A DNA stretch of 64,000 nt from an uncultured Muribaculaceae bacterium (lineage in GTDB: Bacteria > Bacteroidota > Bacteroidia > Bacteroidales > Muribaculaceae), in contig CAJUAF010000001.1 of assembly GCA_910584365.1 (NCBI GenBank), positions 30,118 to 94,117 on the forward strand, given 5' to 3'. The notes under the pieces are model-generated. The model had not been told where the DNA came from and made no database searches. It saw nothing but the letters and a program-made list of their open reading frames with translations. Shown here piece after piece: positions 1 to 8,018 of this stretch (position 1 is the stretch's first letter; the number at the start of each line of letters is the position of its first letter). Position numbers and translations under genes: made by a program.

Positions 1-743
1 TTATCAATGCCTTTATCGGAGAGGACCGGCATATCGTGACCGACATAGCCGGGACCACCCGAGACAGCATCTACACCCGTTACGAGAAATTCGGATTCGA
101 CTTCTACCTTGTCGACACGGCCGGTATCCGCAAGAAGCAGAAAGTCAATGAGGATATCGAATACTACTCGGTGATCCGCTCCATCCGCGCCATCGAAGCC
201 TCCGATGTCTGCATCCTGATGATCGACGCCACCCGCGGCATCGAGGCCCAGGACGCCAACATCTTCTCGCTCATCCAGCGCAACAGGAAAGGGCTGGTGG
301 TCTGCGTCAACAAATGGGATATCGCCGAAGACAAGTCCGAAAAAGCCCAGAAATTTTTCGAAAAGGCGATCCGCGACAAGTTCGCCCCCTTCACCGACTT
401 TCCCGTCATCTTCTGTTCGGCCCTTACAAAGCAGCGCATCTACAAGGTAGTGGAAACCGCCGTGGAAGTCTACAAGAACCGCCGCCGCGAAGTGCCTACC
501 TCCCAGCTGAACAAGGTAATGCTGGAAGCCATCGGCGCCTATCCCCCTCCCGCCAACAAAGGCAAGTACATCAAAATCAAATATGTCACCCAGCTCAAGG
601 GAGCGCAGATTCCGACGTTCATCTTCTTCTGCAACCTGCCCCAATGGGTGAAAGAACCCTACCGCCGCTTCCTGGAGAACAAAATCCGCGAAAGCTGGGA
701 CTTCCACGGAACCCCGATCGCCATTTTCATGCGCGAGAAATAA
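1..743 (+). CDS. der: Ribosome-assembly GTPase Der (EngA), 3' part
   Basis: This is the C-terminal part of Der, an essential double-GTPase that binds the large ribosomal subunit during assembly. The reading frame is open from base 3, so the gene starts upstream of the window. Visible are the end of the second G domain with the switch I region (DIAGTTRD), the G3 motif DTAG followed by IRKK, the G4 motif NKWD and a G5-like SAL. After this comes the KH-like C-terminal domain of about 100 residues, ending with the basic, hydrophobic tail typical of Der. The P-loop of the second G domain and the whole first G domain lie outside. The gene is followed by a strong hairpin terminator at 811-857. The identification is secure. 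Confidence 0.95.
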   Translation, partial: INAFIGEDRHIVTDIAGTTRDSIYTRYEKFGFDFYLVDTAGIRKKQKVNEDIEYYSVIRSIRAIEASDVCILMIDATRGIEAQDANIFSLIQRNRKGLVVCVNKWDIAEDKSEKAQKFFEKAIRDKFAPFTDFPVIFCSALTKQRIYKVVETAVEVYKNRRREVPTSQLNKVMLEAIGAYPPPANKGKYIKIKYVTQLKGAQIPTFIFFCNLPQWVKEPYRRFLENKIRESWDFHGTPIAIFMREK

Positions 744-810
744 ACCTCTCTCCGCTCCACTGACCCAAACGACAACACCAACCCTAATACACACGGTTAT
801 ATATCACTAA

Positions 811-857
811 CAGGAGGCTCCGCCGGCATCATGCCCCGCGGAGTCTCCTTATTTTTC
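811..857 (+). terminator. Intrinsic terminator after der
   Basis: Arms 812-823 (AGGAGGCTCCGC) and 838-849 (GCGGAGTCTCCT) pair with one G-T step around a 14-nt loop and are followed by TTATTTTT. It closes the der transcript. Confidence 0.8.
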
Positions 858-914
858 TAATTTACCGGATTGAGATAACCGGCGCAATAAGGCTGTGATA
901 TAAAAAATAAGCAT

Positions 915-922
915 TATATTTG
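915..922 (+). promoter_or_regulatory. Bacteroidota -7 box upstream of the sialidase
   Basis: TATATTTG matches the Bacteroidota TAnnTTTG element 26 nt before the sialidase start codon. A weak -33 (TGTG at 893-896) lies 18 nt upstream. Confidence 0.65.
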
Positions 923-948
923 CAGAAGTCTTATTAGAAAATCCAGCC

Positions 949-2235
949 ATGAAATTACTCCACAGAATCATTATTCCGGTTGCCCTGCTTCTGCTCCAGT
1001 CTCTTCCGGGAGCGGCCAGCGAACCGGGCCGGGCAAATCCGGGAGCCTCAGGCCCCGATACAACCACACTTTCCGGAGAGGGAATAAAGTCCGTCAATGT
1101 GTTCTCCATCGGGGAAGCCGGCTCGAAGTATTACCGGATTCCAGCCATCTGCCGGGCAGCCGACGGAAGCCTCATTGCTGTCGCCGACCAGCGCCGTTCC
1201 TCCAAGGAGGATATCTCGCTCCATCCCGAGGGGATCCGGCTGGTGGCGAAAATCAGCCATGACAACGGGCTCACCTGGGGAGAACTCTTCCCTCTCTTTC
1301 CCGACTGGAAAGATGACGCCGGGCATCCGGTTTCCCACGGCGACGCCGCCCTGGCCCTTTTTCCTCCGACCGGCGACCTGGTCTGCGTTTTCTGTGCCAA
1401 AGAGAGTTATCACACCTCCGACCCGCACAGTCCCGGCGAGATATATGTCTCCACCTCATCCGACAACGGACAGACCTGGAAAACACCCTTCCGCATCGAC
1501 CCCATGCTGAAAGCACAAATCGACAGCGCCCATGCCCGCGCAGGCTCTCCGCTCCGGTTCTTTACCGGATTCGGAGCCTCGGGAAATATGCTTTCCTGTC
1601 CGGAAGGAGTGGCTTTTGTAATGAACGGACGCCATCTGAGCGAAACCGCCGATCCCTCCCGGGGATACGAATATGTATGTCTTCTGTCTGCCGGAGACTA
1701 TTCCGCCATGAAATGGACAGTAACGAATCCCGCCGGTCCCGTGTGTGCCGACGGTTCGGGCAACGAATCGAAAATAATCCTGACGGGGGACAACAGGCTG
1801 ATGATGAGCATCCGCACCCCCGGTGACCACAGGTTTGCGTTCTCCGATGATTTCGGCGCGACCTGGAGCGAACCGGCCGCTGCGGAGCCGGACGGCACGC
1901 ACGCCCCCGCCATACCTGAACCGGGGTGCAACGGCGGCTTCCTGCGTTACACGGACGAGAACGGCGGCACAGACCGCCTGTATCTCTCGGTCCCCTCGCG
2001 CCTTGACGAGGGAGTGCGCAGCGATGTCACCCTCTATTATTCCGACGACGGCGGAAGCAAATGGCACAGGAGCCTCCTGCTTGTCCCGGGACCGTCGGCC
2101 TACTCGACGCTGCGCGATGCCGGCGATGGCCGTATAGGCTGTCTGCTTGAGTGTGGCGACGACATCTCGGGTTACGACATCCGTTACCTTGAAATTCCCG
2201 TCGGGGCCACGACGTCCGCGGAATCCCGACCCTGA
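949..2235 (+). CDS. Secreted exo-alpha-sialidase (GH33 family)
   Basis: A 428-residue sialidase that should release terminal sialic acid from host glycans in the periplasm or at the surface. The N-terminal 24 residues form a signal peptide. The YRIP motif gives the substrate-binding Arg63. Four Asp-box repeats of S-x-D-x-G-x-T/K-W type are spread along the chain, as in six-bladed propeller sialidases (SHDNGLTW, SSDNGQTW, SDDFGATW, SDDGGSKW). The NES motif supplies the catalytic glutamate (Glu273), and Tyr385 in AYSTL followed by GCLLE fits the nucleophilic tyrosine. There is no C-terminal T9SS sorting domain. It is a single gene with its own promoter. It ends 1 nt from the convergent acetyltransferase, so transcription may run into that gene. 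No nan catabolic genes are visible nearby. Confidence 0.9.
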   Translation: MKLLHRIIIPVALLLLQSLPGAASEPGRANPGASGPDTTTLSGEGIKSVNVFSIGEAGSKYYRIPAICRAADGSLIAVADQRRSSKEDISLHPEGIRLVAKISHDNGLTWGELFPLFPDWKDDAGHPVSHGDAALALFPPTGDLVCVFCAKESYHTSDPHSPGEIYVSTSSDNGQTWKTPFRIDPMLKAQIDSAHARAGSPLRFFTGFGASGNMLSCPEGVAFVMNGRHLSETADPSRGYEYVCLLSAGDYSAMKWTVTNPAGPVCADGSGNESKIILTGDNRLMMSIRTPGDHRFAFSDDFGATWSEPAAAEPDGTHAPAIPEPGCNGGFLRYTDENGGTDRLYLSVPSRLDEGVRSDVTLYYSDDGGSKWHRSLLLVPGPSAYSTLRDAGDGRIGCLLECGDDISGYDIRYLEIPVGATTSAESRP

Positions 2236-2236
2236 C

Positions 2237-2851
2237 TCAGGCCATCTCTTCCGGGGGGACGGCGCAATCAGGCGCCGAAGGGGAAATATGCCGGATGACG
2301 CGGGCCGGATTTCCGGCAATCAGGCAGTTGCCGGGAAAAGATTTAGTGACGACGGAGCCGGCGCCGATCACCACGTTGTCCCCGATGCTAACGCCGGGAA
2401 GGATGGTGACGTTCCCGCCCATCCATACATTGTTACCGATCGTTATCGGCTCGGCCCATTCCACACACCGGTTCCTCTCATCCGCCTCCAGGGGATGACA
2501 GGCCGTGTACAGACTGACGTTCGGGCCTATGAAGGCGTTGTCGCCGATGGTCACCGGCGCTTCGTCGAGAATCGTCAGGTTGAAGTTGGCGAAGAAATTC
2601 TCCCCCAGGGAGATATTGTCGCCGTAGTCGCAGCGGAAAGGCTGGTTGATATGGCAATGCTCGCCATGCCGCCCGATGATTTCGTCGATCAGCGCGTCGC
2701 GCTCCTCTTTCTGAGAGGGGCGCAGACTGTTGTATTCCCAGATTTTTTCCCGCGTGTGTTCCAGGCGGGAGATAAGTTCGGGATGCATGGCGTCGTAACG
2801 CTCTCCGGCAAGCATTTGCCGCCAGATTTCCGACATATTTTTCTCAGTCAT
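2237..2851 (-). CDS. Sugar O-acetyltransferase, left-handed beta-helix (Maa/LacA type)
   Basis: A 204-residue acetyltransferase resembling maltose and galactoside O-acetyltransferases, which transfer acetyl from acetyl-CoA to a sugar hydroxyl. The N-terminal 60 residues match the mac domain (EIWRQMLAGERYDAM, then two helices). The rest has hexapeptide repeats of [LIV]-G-x-x-x-x type, including IGPNVSLYTACHP with the catalytic-type histidine, then WMGGNVTILPGVSIGDN and VIGAGSVVTKSFP near the end. Length is usual for the family. The true substrate cannot be read from sequence. It converges with the sialidase, ending only 1 nt away with no terminator between them. The product could act on sialic acid or another released sugar, but that is only a guess from proximity. 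Confidence 0.88.
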   Translation of the reverse strand: MTEKNMSEIWRQMLAGERYDAMHPELISRLEHTREKIWEYNSLRPSQKEERDALIDEIIGRHGEHCHINQPFRCDYGDNISLGENFFANFNLTILDEAPVTIGDNAFIGPNVSLYTACHPLEADERNRCVEWAEPITIGNNVWMGGNVTILPGVSIGDNVVIGAGSVVTKSFPGNCLIAGNPARVIRHISPSAPDCAVPPEEMA

Positions 2852-2890
2852 AATCCGGATTAAACAGGTAAGGGAACTTTCAGAGCTTGT

Positions 2891-4540
2891 TTACTTATAG
2901 ATAAAACGTCTGATGGAATGTTTCGGGGTCTTCTCGAATTCCTCGGGATGTATTTCGATTTCTGATACGCGGGCGTAGGAAGGGAGGAGCTTGTTGAGAC
3001 GGGGCAGCAGCCCCTTGACCTCGGCGTCGGCCTGCTCGGCGGTCATACCTTTCTTGCGGGCGTCGTCGTAATCGGGATGCACCAGGGCCACGATGCGCCC
3101 CTTACGGTCCACGACCACGCTTTCCCCTACCAGCGGAAGATTGTTCAGCACTATTTCTATCTCCTCTGGGTAGATATTCTGGCCCGACGGTCCGAGAATC
3201 ATGTTTTTGTCGCGTCCGCGGATATAGAGATATCCGTCGGAATCCATCGTGCAGATGTCCCCCGTATTGAGCCATCCCTCATCCGAAAGAGCCTCGCGGG
3301 TAGCTTCGGGATTCTTGTAATAGCCCTTCATCACGTTGTCCCCCTTGAGGTAAAGTACCCCGGGAACATTGGCGGGGTCGGGCGAATCTATACGTCCCTG
3401 CATCCCCGCCACAAGACGGCCGCAGGAGTGGGGACGCTGCTCAGCCCACCATTCATAAGTGACAAGCGGAGCGCATTCGGTCATACCGTAGCCGATAGTG
3501 AAGGGGAATTTGATTTTACGCAGGAAAGTCTCCACCTCCGAACTGACGGCGGCACCCCCGAGAATCAGCTGCTTCACATTCCCTCCGAACGCTCCGAGAA
3601 GGCTCTTGCGCACTTTCGAGTAGATCATCTGCCGCAGACCGGGGATGGCCGTAAGCACTTTCATCAGAGGCTTGCGCAGCTCGGGAAAGACACGGGTCCG
3701 CACGATCTTCTCGATTACCAGCGGCACTGTGATAATCAGCTGCGGACGCACCGCGGCGAACGCCTCCAGGACGATCTTGGGGGAGGGAGTGCGCCCCAGG
3801 AAAGTGATATGACATCCCTTGCAGAGCGGAAAAAGGAATTCGAAGACAAGGCCGTACATATGAGCCAGGGGAAGCATACTGAGCATCCCGTCCCCGGGGT
3901 GGAGGAAAGGTATCTTTCCGAGGGCGAAACGGATGTTGCTCCAGAGGTTCCCGTAGGTAATCATCACCCCTTTGGAATTGCCCGTGGACCCGGAGGTATA
4001 GTTAATCAGGGCCACTTCCTCCAGGGGGCGGTCGGCATATCGGATATCCTCCGCCCTGAACCCTTCGGGATAGAGGCGTTTGAAAGCCGCGTCAAGCCCG
4101 GCGGCTATTGTCGCCAGTTTGTCATCGCGCGAGAAGAAGGGCTGGAGATTTTCCAGCAGCACTACCCCTTCGGTTTCATGGAGTTTATCGACATCGAGAT
4201 TGTCGGCGATGGATTTTTCGGTGAAAAGAATCCTGGCTTCGGAGTGGGTTGTCAGGTAGACGATGTTTTCGGGATGAAATTCATGGAGCAATGGCACGAC
4301 CACGGCGCCGTAGGTCATGGCTCCCAGGAACGTCACCGCCCATTGCGAGGAGTTGCGGGCGCAGAGCGCCACTTTGTCCCCCTCCCGGATTCCGGCCGCA
4401 CGCAGAAACAGATGGATCCGGGCCACGCAGGCGGCAAGCTCGCCGTAAGTGAGCGTGGCGCCGCGGAAGTCCGACAGGGCCTCCAGGTCCCAGTTCTGTC
4501 TTATACTGGCGGCAATTGTGGATATGAGGCTGTCATTCAT
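2891..4540 (-). CDS. AMP-forming acyl-CoA/acyl-ACP synthetase
   Basis: A 549-residue member of the ANL adenylating superfamily that would activate a fatty acid with ATP and pass it to CoA or an acyl carrier protein. The phosphate-binding motif YTSGSTGNSKG, the A5 motif GYGMTE, the A7 hinge GWLNTGD and GRDKNMI, and a C-terminal lysine in the EKTPKHSIRR context are all present. The frame is open further upstream to 4717, but I place the start at 4540 (MNDSLIS): the extension is a lysine-rich low-quality stretch, and a well-formed minus-strand promoter lies between 4634 and 4665. It shares the intergenic region with the divergent TlpA-like gene. Substrate chain length is not predictable here. 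Confidence 0.88.
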   Translation of the reverse strand: MNDSLISTIAASIRQNWDLEALSDFRGATLTYGELAACVARIHLFLRAAGIREGDKVALCARNSSQWAVTFLGAMTYGAVVVPLLHEFHPENIVYLTTHSEARILFTEKSIADNLDVDKLHETEGVVLLENLQPFFSRDDKLATIAAGLDAAFKRLYPEGFRAEDIRYADRPLEEVALINYTSGSTGNSKGVMITYGNLWSNIRFALGKIPFLHPGDGMLSMLPLAHMYGLVFEFLFPLCKGCHITFLGRTPSPKIVLEAFAAVRPQLIITVPLVIEKIVRTRVFPELRKPLMKVLTAIPGLRQMIYSKVRKSLLGAFGGNVKQLILGGAAVSSEVETFLRKIKFPFTIGYGMTECAPLVTYEWWAEQRPHSCGRLVAGMQGRIDSPDPANVPGVLYLKGDNVMKGYYKNPEATREALSDEGWLNTGDICTMDSDGYLYIRGRDKNMILGPSGQNIYPEEIEIVLNNLPLVGESVVVDRKGRIVALVHPDYDDARKKGMTAEQADAEVKGLLPRLNKLLPSYARVSEIEIHPEEFEKTPKHSIRRFIYK

Positions 4541-4593
4541 GCTTTTTTTGATTTTTTTCTTGTATCCGTATAGAGGGATAACAAATTTTTTCC

Positions 4594-4601
4594 TTACTTT
4601 G
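4594..4601 (+). promoter_or_regulatory. Likely -7 box for the TlpA-like gene
   Basis: TTACTTTG matches TAnnTTTG at 7 of 8 positions, 63 nt before the start codon. It lies inside the divergent leader, so the two transcription units overlap. Confidence 0.5.
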
Positions 4602-4633
4602 TAAGCTGAAACCGAAAATTTCGGAAATCTCTG

Positions 4634-4665
4634 CAAAAATAACAAATTTTCATAAAAGTTACAAA
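4634..4665 (-). promoter_or_regulatory. Promoter of the acyl-CoA synthetase gene
   Basis: On the minus strand TTTG (4665-4662), 20 nt, then TATTTTTG (4641-4634) is a full Bacteroidota promoter. The -33 box includes the first base of the divergent gene's ATG. Predicted leader is about 85 nt. Confidence 0.75.
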
Positions 4666-5738
4666 TGAAACTGAAATTCCTCCCTCTGGCAGCCGCCACG
4701 CTGCTCACGGCCTGCACAGCCGCCGCTGCCGGTGACGACTACAAGGTGACCGTCACCCTTCCCCAGTCGGCCAACGGCGCCACCGCCTTTATAGTCGATT
4801 ATGACAACGGCGCCAAACTCGACTCCGTAATGGTCGAGAACGGCAAAGCCCTTTTCTCGGGAAAAATCGACAAGCCCGTGCTTGCCCGCATCGTCGTCGA
4901 CGGCAACCGCGTCGGCAACTTCATCCTCGAAAGCGGCGATATCTCTTTCGGACGCAATACCCCGGTAAAAGGGGGCGCCCTGAACGCCTCGCTCGACAAG
5001 GCTATGGCCGGAGTCGAGACTTTCCAGAAAAAAGCCCAGGCCCTTCCCCAGGATTCAACCTATCAGGCCGGCATGGAACAGCTCTCCGGGGAGTACGACG
5101 CCTATATGGATTCCGTAATCCGCGCCAACGCCGACAATCCCGTAGGTTACCTTTTCTTCCTCCAGCAGGCCTATGAACTCGACCTGCCCGCACTCCGGGA
5201 AACTCTTGAGAAATACCCCTCGATGAAAGGCTATTCGCGCACGGCCAAACTCCTGGCCGCCCTCGAGCAGAAGGAGAAGACCCAGCCGGGCAATAAGTTC
5301 CTGGACTTCACGATCAAGAACGACACCGTAAGCCAGAGCCTTTCCGACTATGTAGGCAAAGGACGCTACACGCTGGTTGATTTCTGGGCAAGCTGGTGCG
5401 GTCCCTGCATCCGCGAGACCAAAGTGCTGAAAAAAATCCGCGAGGAATTCGAGGGCAAGAATCTCGACATCCTCGGTGTGGCCGTCTGGGACGAACCGGA
5501 CGCTACCGTCAAGGCTATCGAACGCCATCAGCTCCCCTGGCCCCAGATTATCAACGCCCAGTCTGTGCCCACCGATCTGTACGGCATCTCGGGCATACCC
5601 TGTATAATCCTTTTCGGCCCCGACGGCACGATCATCTCGCGCGACCTGCAGGGGGACGCCCTCGTGGAATCTGTCCGCAACGCCCTCAATCCGGCTCCCG
5701 CGCAGACTCCCGCCCCGGCTGCAACCCCGGCACAGTAA
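4665..5738 (+). CDS. TlpA-like thioredoxin lipoprotein with DUF4369-like N-terminus
   Basis: A 357-residue periplasmic disulfide oxidoreductase. The first 17 residues form a lipoprotein signal with lipobox LTAC (Cys17). Residues about 25-120 form a beta-rich domain like DUF4369 found in front of many Bacteroidota thioredoxins, followed by a helical linker. The C-terminal domain (about 210-345) is a TlpA/AhpC-type thioredoxin with the active site WCGPC (Cys245 and Cys248) and a cis-proline region GISGIPC that carries an additional cysteine. The tail is rich in Ala and Pro (PAPAQTPAPAATPAQ). It should reduce or shuffle disulfides of exported proteins; partners cannot be inferred. It is transcribed alone, with a bidirectional hairpin downstream. 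Confidence 0.88.
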   Translation: MKLKFLPLAAATLLTACTAAAAGDDYKVTVTLPQSANGATAFIVDYDNGAKLDSVMVENGKALFSGKIDKPVLARIVVDGNRVGNFILESGDISFGRNTPVKGGALNASLDKAMAGVETFQKKAQALPQDSTYQAGMEQLSGEYDAYMDSVIRANADNPVGYLFFLQQAYELDLPALRETLEKYPSMKGYSRTAKLLAALEQKEKTQPGNKFLDFTIKNDTVSQSLSDYVGKGRYTLVDFWASWCGPCIRETKVLKKIREEFEGKNLDILGVAVWDEPDATVKAIERHQLPWPQIINAQSVPTDLYGISGIPCIILFGPDGTIISRDLQGDALVESVRNALNPAPAQTPAPAATPAQ

Positions 5739-5829
5739 TTCCCCTTGCCGGCGACTGCGCCGCGCTCACAGGAGGACAGGACAGGACAAGAGAACCCGCC
5801 ATAACGTTCTCCGCTGTCTCCAGACGAAA

Positions 5830-5880
5830 ATCAAGGCGATGTACCGGTTTCAAACTTCGGGTACATCGCCTTGTTTCTCG
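5830..5880. terminator. Bidirectional hairpin terminator between tlpA-like and vanZ-like genes
   Basis: A perfect 14-bp inverted repeat (5832-5845 and 5860-5873, CAAGGCGATGTACC and its complement) sits between convergent genes. A TTGTTT tract follows on the plus side and a TTGATTTT tract on the minus side. Confidence 0.85.
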
Positions 5881-5916
5881 CCCGGATGGCGAGGGTGGTG
5901 TCAGGACAGCTATATT

Positions 5917-6381
5917 TCACTGCCGTACGGCCAGACATCTGACAATCCGGGGGGAAACCAGTGCCGACAGGAACGCCCCGGCCGCATCAGCCAGGAAATC
6001 GGCGCCGTCGCAGCTTCGCCCGGCCCCCATGGCTCCCTGGAGCAGCTCAATCCCCCCTCCCGCCAGCACCGCCAGCAGGAAAAACAACGCTATGAAGTAT
6101 CTTTCCTTCCGGGAATCCGGGGAGAGCCGGTGCCGCATCAGCCACACTTCCCGGTCGAATACCATCGCGAACACAAGTCCCCCGAACATCAGTCCGTGGA
6201 CAACCTTGTCTGCCCCTTCGAACACTGGGATATCCGCCTCCGGCAGCGGCTGCGGTGCCAGCGTCAGCCACAGTATCGCCCCAGCTACCACCGCCGTCAG
6301 CACTCCCGGCCATATTCTCTTCATACTTTGCTCTATCATTTCCTTGCTTCTTTTCTGCGTTTCCTGTATAATCCCCGGCAT
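5917..6381 (-). CDS. VanZ-like integral membrane protein
   Basis: A 154-residue protein with about four membrane helices and the VanZ-family signature: a polar loop followed by FEGADKVVHGLMFGGL (Lys-Val-x-His) and, in the second half, GGGIELLQGAMGAGRSCDGADFLADAAGA, shown here only by its key E, Q, D and D residues. VanZ relatives affect teicoplanin sensitivity and envelope properties; the biochemical role is unknown. The frame opens at 6381, but that ATG falls within a GC-rich hairpin (about 6373-6391). The later codons at 6339 (MIEQSM) or 6324 (MKRIW) may be the true start. A minus-strand -7 match, CAAAATTA on the plus strand at 6414-6421, lies upstream. Confidence 0.8.
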   Translation of the reverse strand: MPGIIQETQKRSKEMIEQSMKRIWPGVLTAVVAGAILWLTLAPQPLPEADIPVFEGADKVVHGLMFGGLVFAMVFDREVWLMRHRLSPDSRKERYFIALFFLLAVLAGGGIELLQGAMGAGRSCDGADFLADAAGAFLSALVSPRIVRCLAVRQ

Positions 6382-6413
6382 CCTGCCGGGGACCGTCTTA
6401 CTCTAACAAGTTG

Positions 6414-6421
6414 CAAAATTA
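6414..6421 (-). promoter_or_regulatory. Likely -7 box of the vanZ-like gene
   Basis: TAATTTTG on the minus strand fits TAnnTTTG. No clear -33 box was found. Confidence 0.5.
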
Positions 6422-6647
6422 CGACAATTCCGCATAACTCACACCATATTCACAAACTTACCGGCAGTATCACAGCCCAGCGGCCAATTTACCCGTTCCC
6501 CCTTCCGACAGATCAGATTCTCACAACTGAGAGAAAGACTCTGTAAGAAAAGTCAGCATCCGGTAACGACGGCGCCCCAACACAACCCGACGGAAAACCT
6601 GCACGAAAAACTATGTCTTAAAACATAGAAATTTTCCGGGCGATTTT
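6422..6647. other. Intergenic stretch without recognised gene
   Basis: AT-rich sequence between the vanZ-like promoter and the ald promoter. ORFs crossing it have no family resemblance. A short palindrome, TATGTCTTAAAACATA, lies at about 6612-6627 and could form a small hairpin. Nothing else was seen. Confidence 0.4.
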
Positions 6648-6680
6648 TTTGTGGTTTTCAAGGGAAAAGCGGTATATTTG
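6648..6680 (+). promoter_or_regulatory. Promoter of ald
   Basis: TTTG at 6648-6651, 21 nt, then TATATTTG at 6673-6680, a full Bacteroidota promoter. The leader to the start codon is about 85 nt. Confidence 0.8.
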
Positions 6681-6772
6681 CGAAATCCAACACCAAATAT
6701 TCACCGCGAAGTTTCGACATGGTCATTTTTAACCGGAGGGGGACCGCGTCGGCTTCCTAAATCCCTACTGCC

Positions 6773-7879
6773 ATGATTATCGGAGTACCTAAAGAAATCA
6801 AGAACAACGAAAACCGAGTAGCCGTCACCCCGGCAGGCGCCAGAGAACTTATCCGGCACGGCCACAAGGTCTACGTTCAGCACACCGCCGGAGAAGGCTC
6901 CGGCTTCTCCGACGAAATGTATGTCAAGGCCGGCGCCGAGATTCTTCCCGCCATAGAAGACGTCTACGCCATAGCCGAGATGATTGTCAAGGTAAAGGAA
7001 CCCATCAGACCGGAATATCCCCTCATACGCCGCGACCAGGTCGTCTTCACTTATTTCCATTTCGCATCCGACCGGGAACTCACCGAAGCCATGCTCCGCT
7101 CCGGAGCCGTCTGCATAGCCTACGAGACAGTAGAGCTTCCCGACCGCCAGCTCCCCCTTCTTATCCCGATGAGCGAAGTGGCCGGCCGGATGTCAATTCA
7201 GGAAGGAGCCCGCTTCCTTGAGAAACCCCAGGGGGGACGGGGAATCCTGCTGGGAGGCGTGCCGGGAGTCAAACCCGCCAAAGTGCTGATTCTCGGTGGC
7301 GGAGTGGTAGGGCGCAACGCCGCCCTCATGGCCGCCGGCCTGGGCGCCGACGTCACCATCGCCGACATTTCCCTGCCGACCCTTCGACATCTGGCCGAAA
7401 TCATGCCCGGCAACGTAAAGACGCTGTTTTCCTCGCGCCACAACATCGAGTCCGAGCTGCCCGACACCGACCTTGTCATCGGCTCCGTGCTGATTCCCGG
7501 CGCCAAAGCCCCCAGGCTGATTACCCGCGATATGCTGGCCCTGATGAAACCGGGCGCCCTGCTTGTCGACGTGGCCATCGACCAGGGAGGCTGCTTCGAG
7601 ACCTCGACCCCGACGACCCACTCCAATCCGACCTATAACATCGACGGCGTGGTCCACTACGCGGTAGCCAACATCCCCGGCGCCGTGCCCTATACCTCCA
7701 CCCTGGCCTTGACCAACGCCACACTGCCATACGCCCTGCGCCTGGCCGACAAGGGATGGCGCCAGGCCTGCCGCGAAGACGCCGCCCTGGCCCTGGGCGT
7801 CAACATCGTGGAAGGAAAGGTAGTATTCCCCGCCGTAGCCCAGGCCTGGGATCTGCCATACCATAAACTGGAACTCTGA
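6773..7879 (+). CDS. ald: Alanine dehydrogenase
   Basis: A 368-residue NAD-dependent alanine dehydrogenase that interconverts L-alanine with pyruvate and ammonia. Known active-site residues of the family fall at the expected positions: Arg15 (ENRVAV), Lys75 (VKVKEP) and His96 (YFHFAS). The Rossmann motif GGGVVG begins near residue 175 with an acidic residue at the end of the next strand (TIAD). The C-terminal half continues without disruption, and the length is normal for the family. The gene is monocistronic, between its own promoter and a terminator at 7898-7935. It precedes the branched-chain aminotransferase, so both flanking genes act on amino-nitrogen exchange, but they have separate promoters. 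Confidence 0.95.
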   Translation: MIIGVPKEIKNNENRVAVTPAGARELIRHGHKVYVQHTAGEGSGFSDEMYVKAGAEILPAIEDVYAIAEMIVKVKEPIRPEYPLIRRDQVVFTYFHFASDRELTEAMLRSGAVCIAYETVELPDRQLPLLIPMSEVAGRMSIQEGARFLEKPQGGRGILLGGVPGVKPAKVLILGGGVVGRNAALMAAGLGADVTIADISLPTLRHLAEIMPGNVKTLFSSRHNIESELPDTDLVIGSVLIPGAKAPRLITRDMLALMKPGALLVDVAIDQGGCFETSTPTTHSNPTYNIDGVVHYAVANIPGAVPYTSTLALTNATLPYALRLADKGWRQACREDAALALGVNIVEGKVVFPAVAQAWDLPYHKLEL

Positions 7880-7897
7880 CGACCTAAGAATCAATAC

Positions 7898-7935
7898 CCT
7901 GACGGGGGGTTTTCGTGCCTCCTGTCAGGCGTTTT
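7898..7935 (+). terminator. Terminator after ald
   Basis: Arms 7898-7909 and 7918-7929 pair over 12 bp with two G-T steps and are followed by CGTTTT. Loop is 8 nt. Confidence 0.7.
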
Positions 7936-7989
7936 CATTGTTTTTAGGAAATTTTTCACGAAAAATACCGCTGTTAAAAAATAAATCGC

Positions 7990-7997
7990 TATATTTG
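7990..7997 (+). promoter_or_regulatory. -7 box of ilvE
   Basis: TATATTTG 21 nt before the ilvE ATG gives a very short leader (about 15 nt). This supports the start at 8019 over the ORF-maximal start at 7938, which lies upstream of the promoter. Confidence 0.7.
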
Positions 7998-8018
7998 CGA
8001 AAATTTCATACACTAAAA

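Noticed and set aside
4541..4717. 59-codon N-terminal extension of the acyl-CoA synthetase
   Set aside because: It overlaps the divergent gene's start and the promoter of its own gene; homologues begin near the MNDSLI start.
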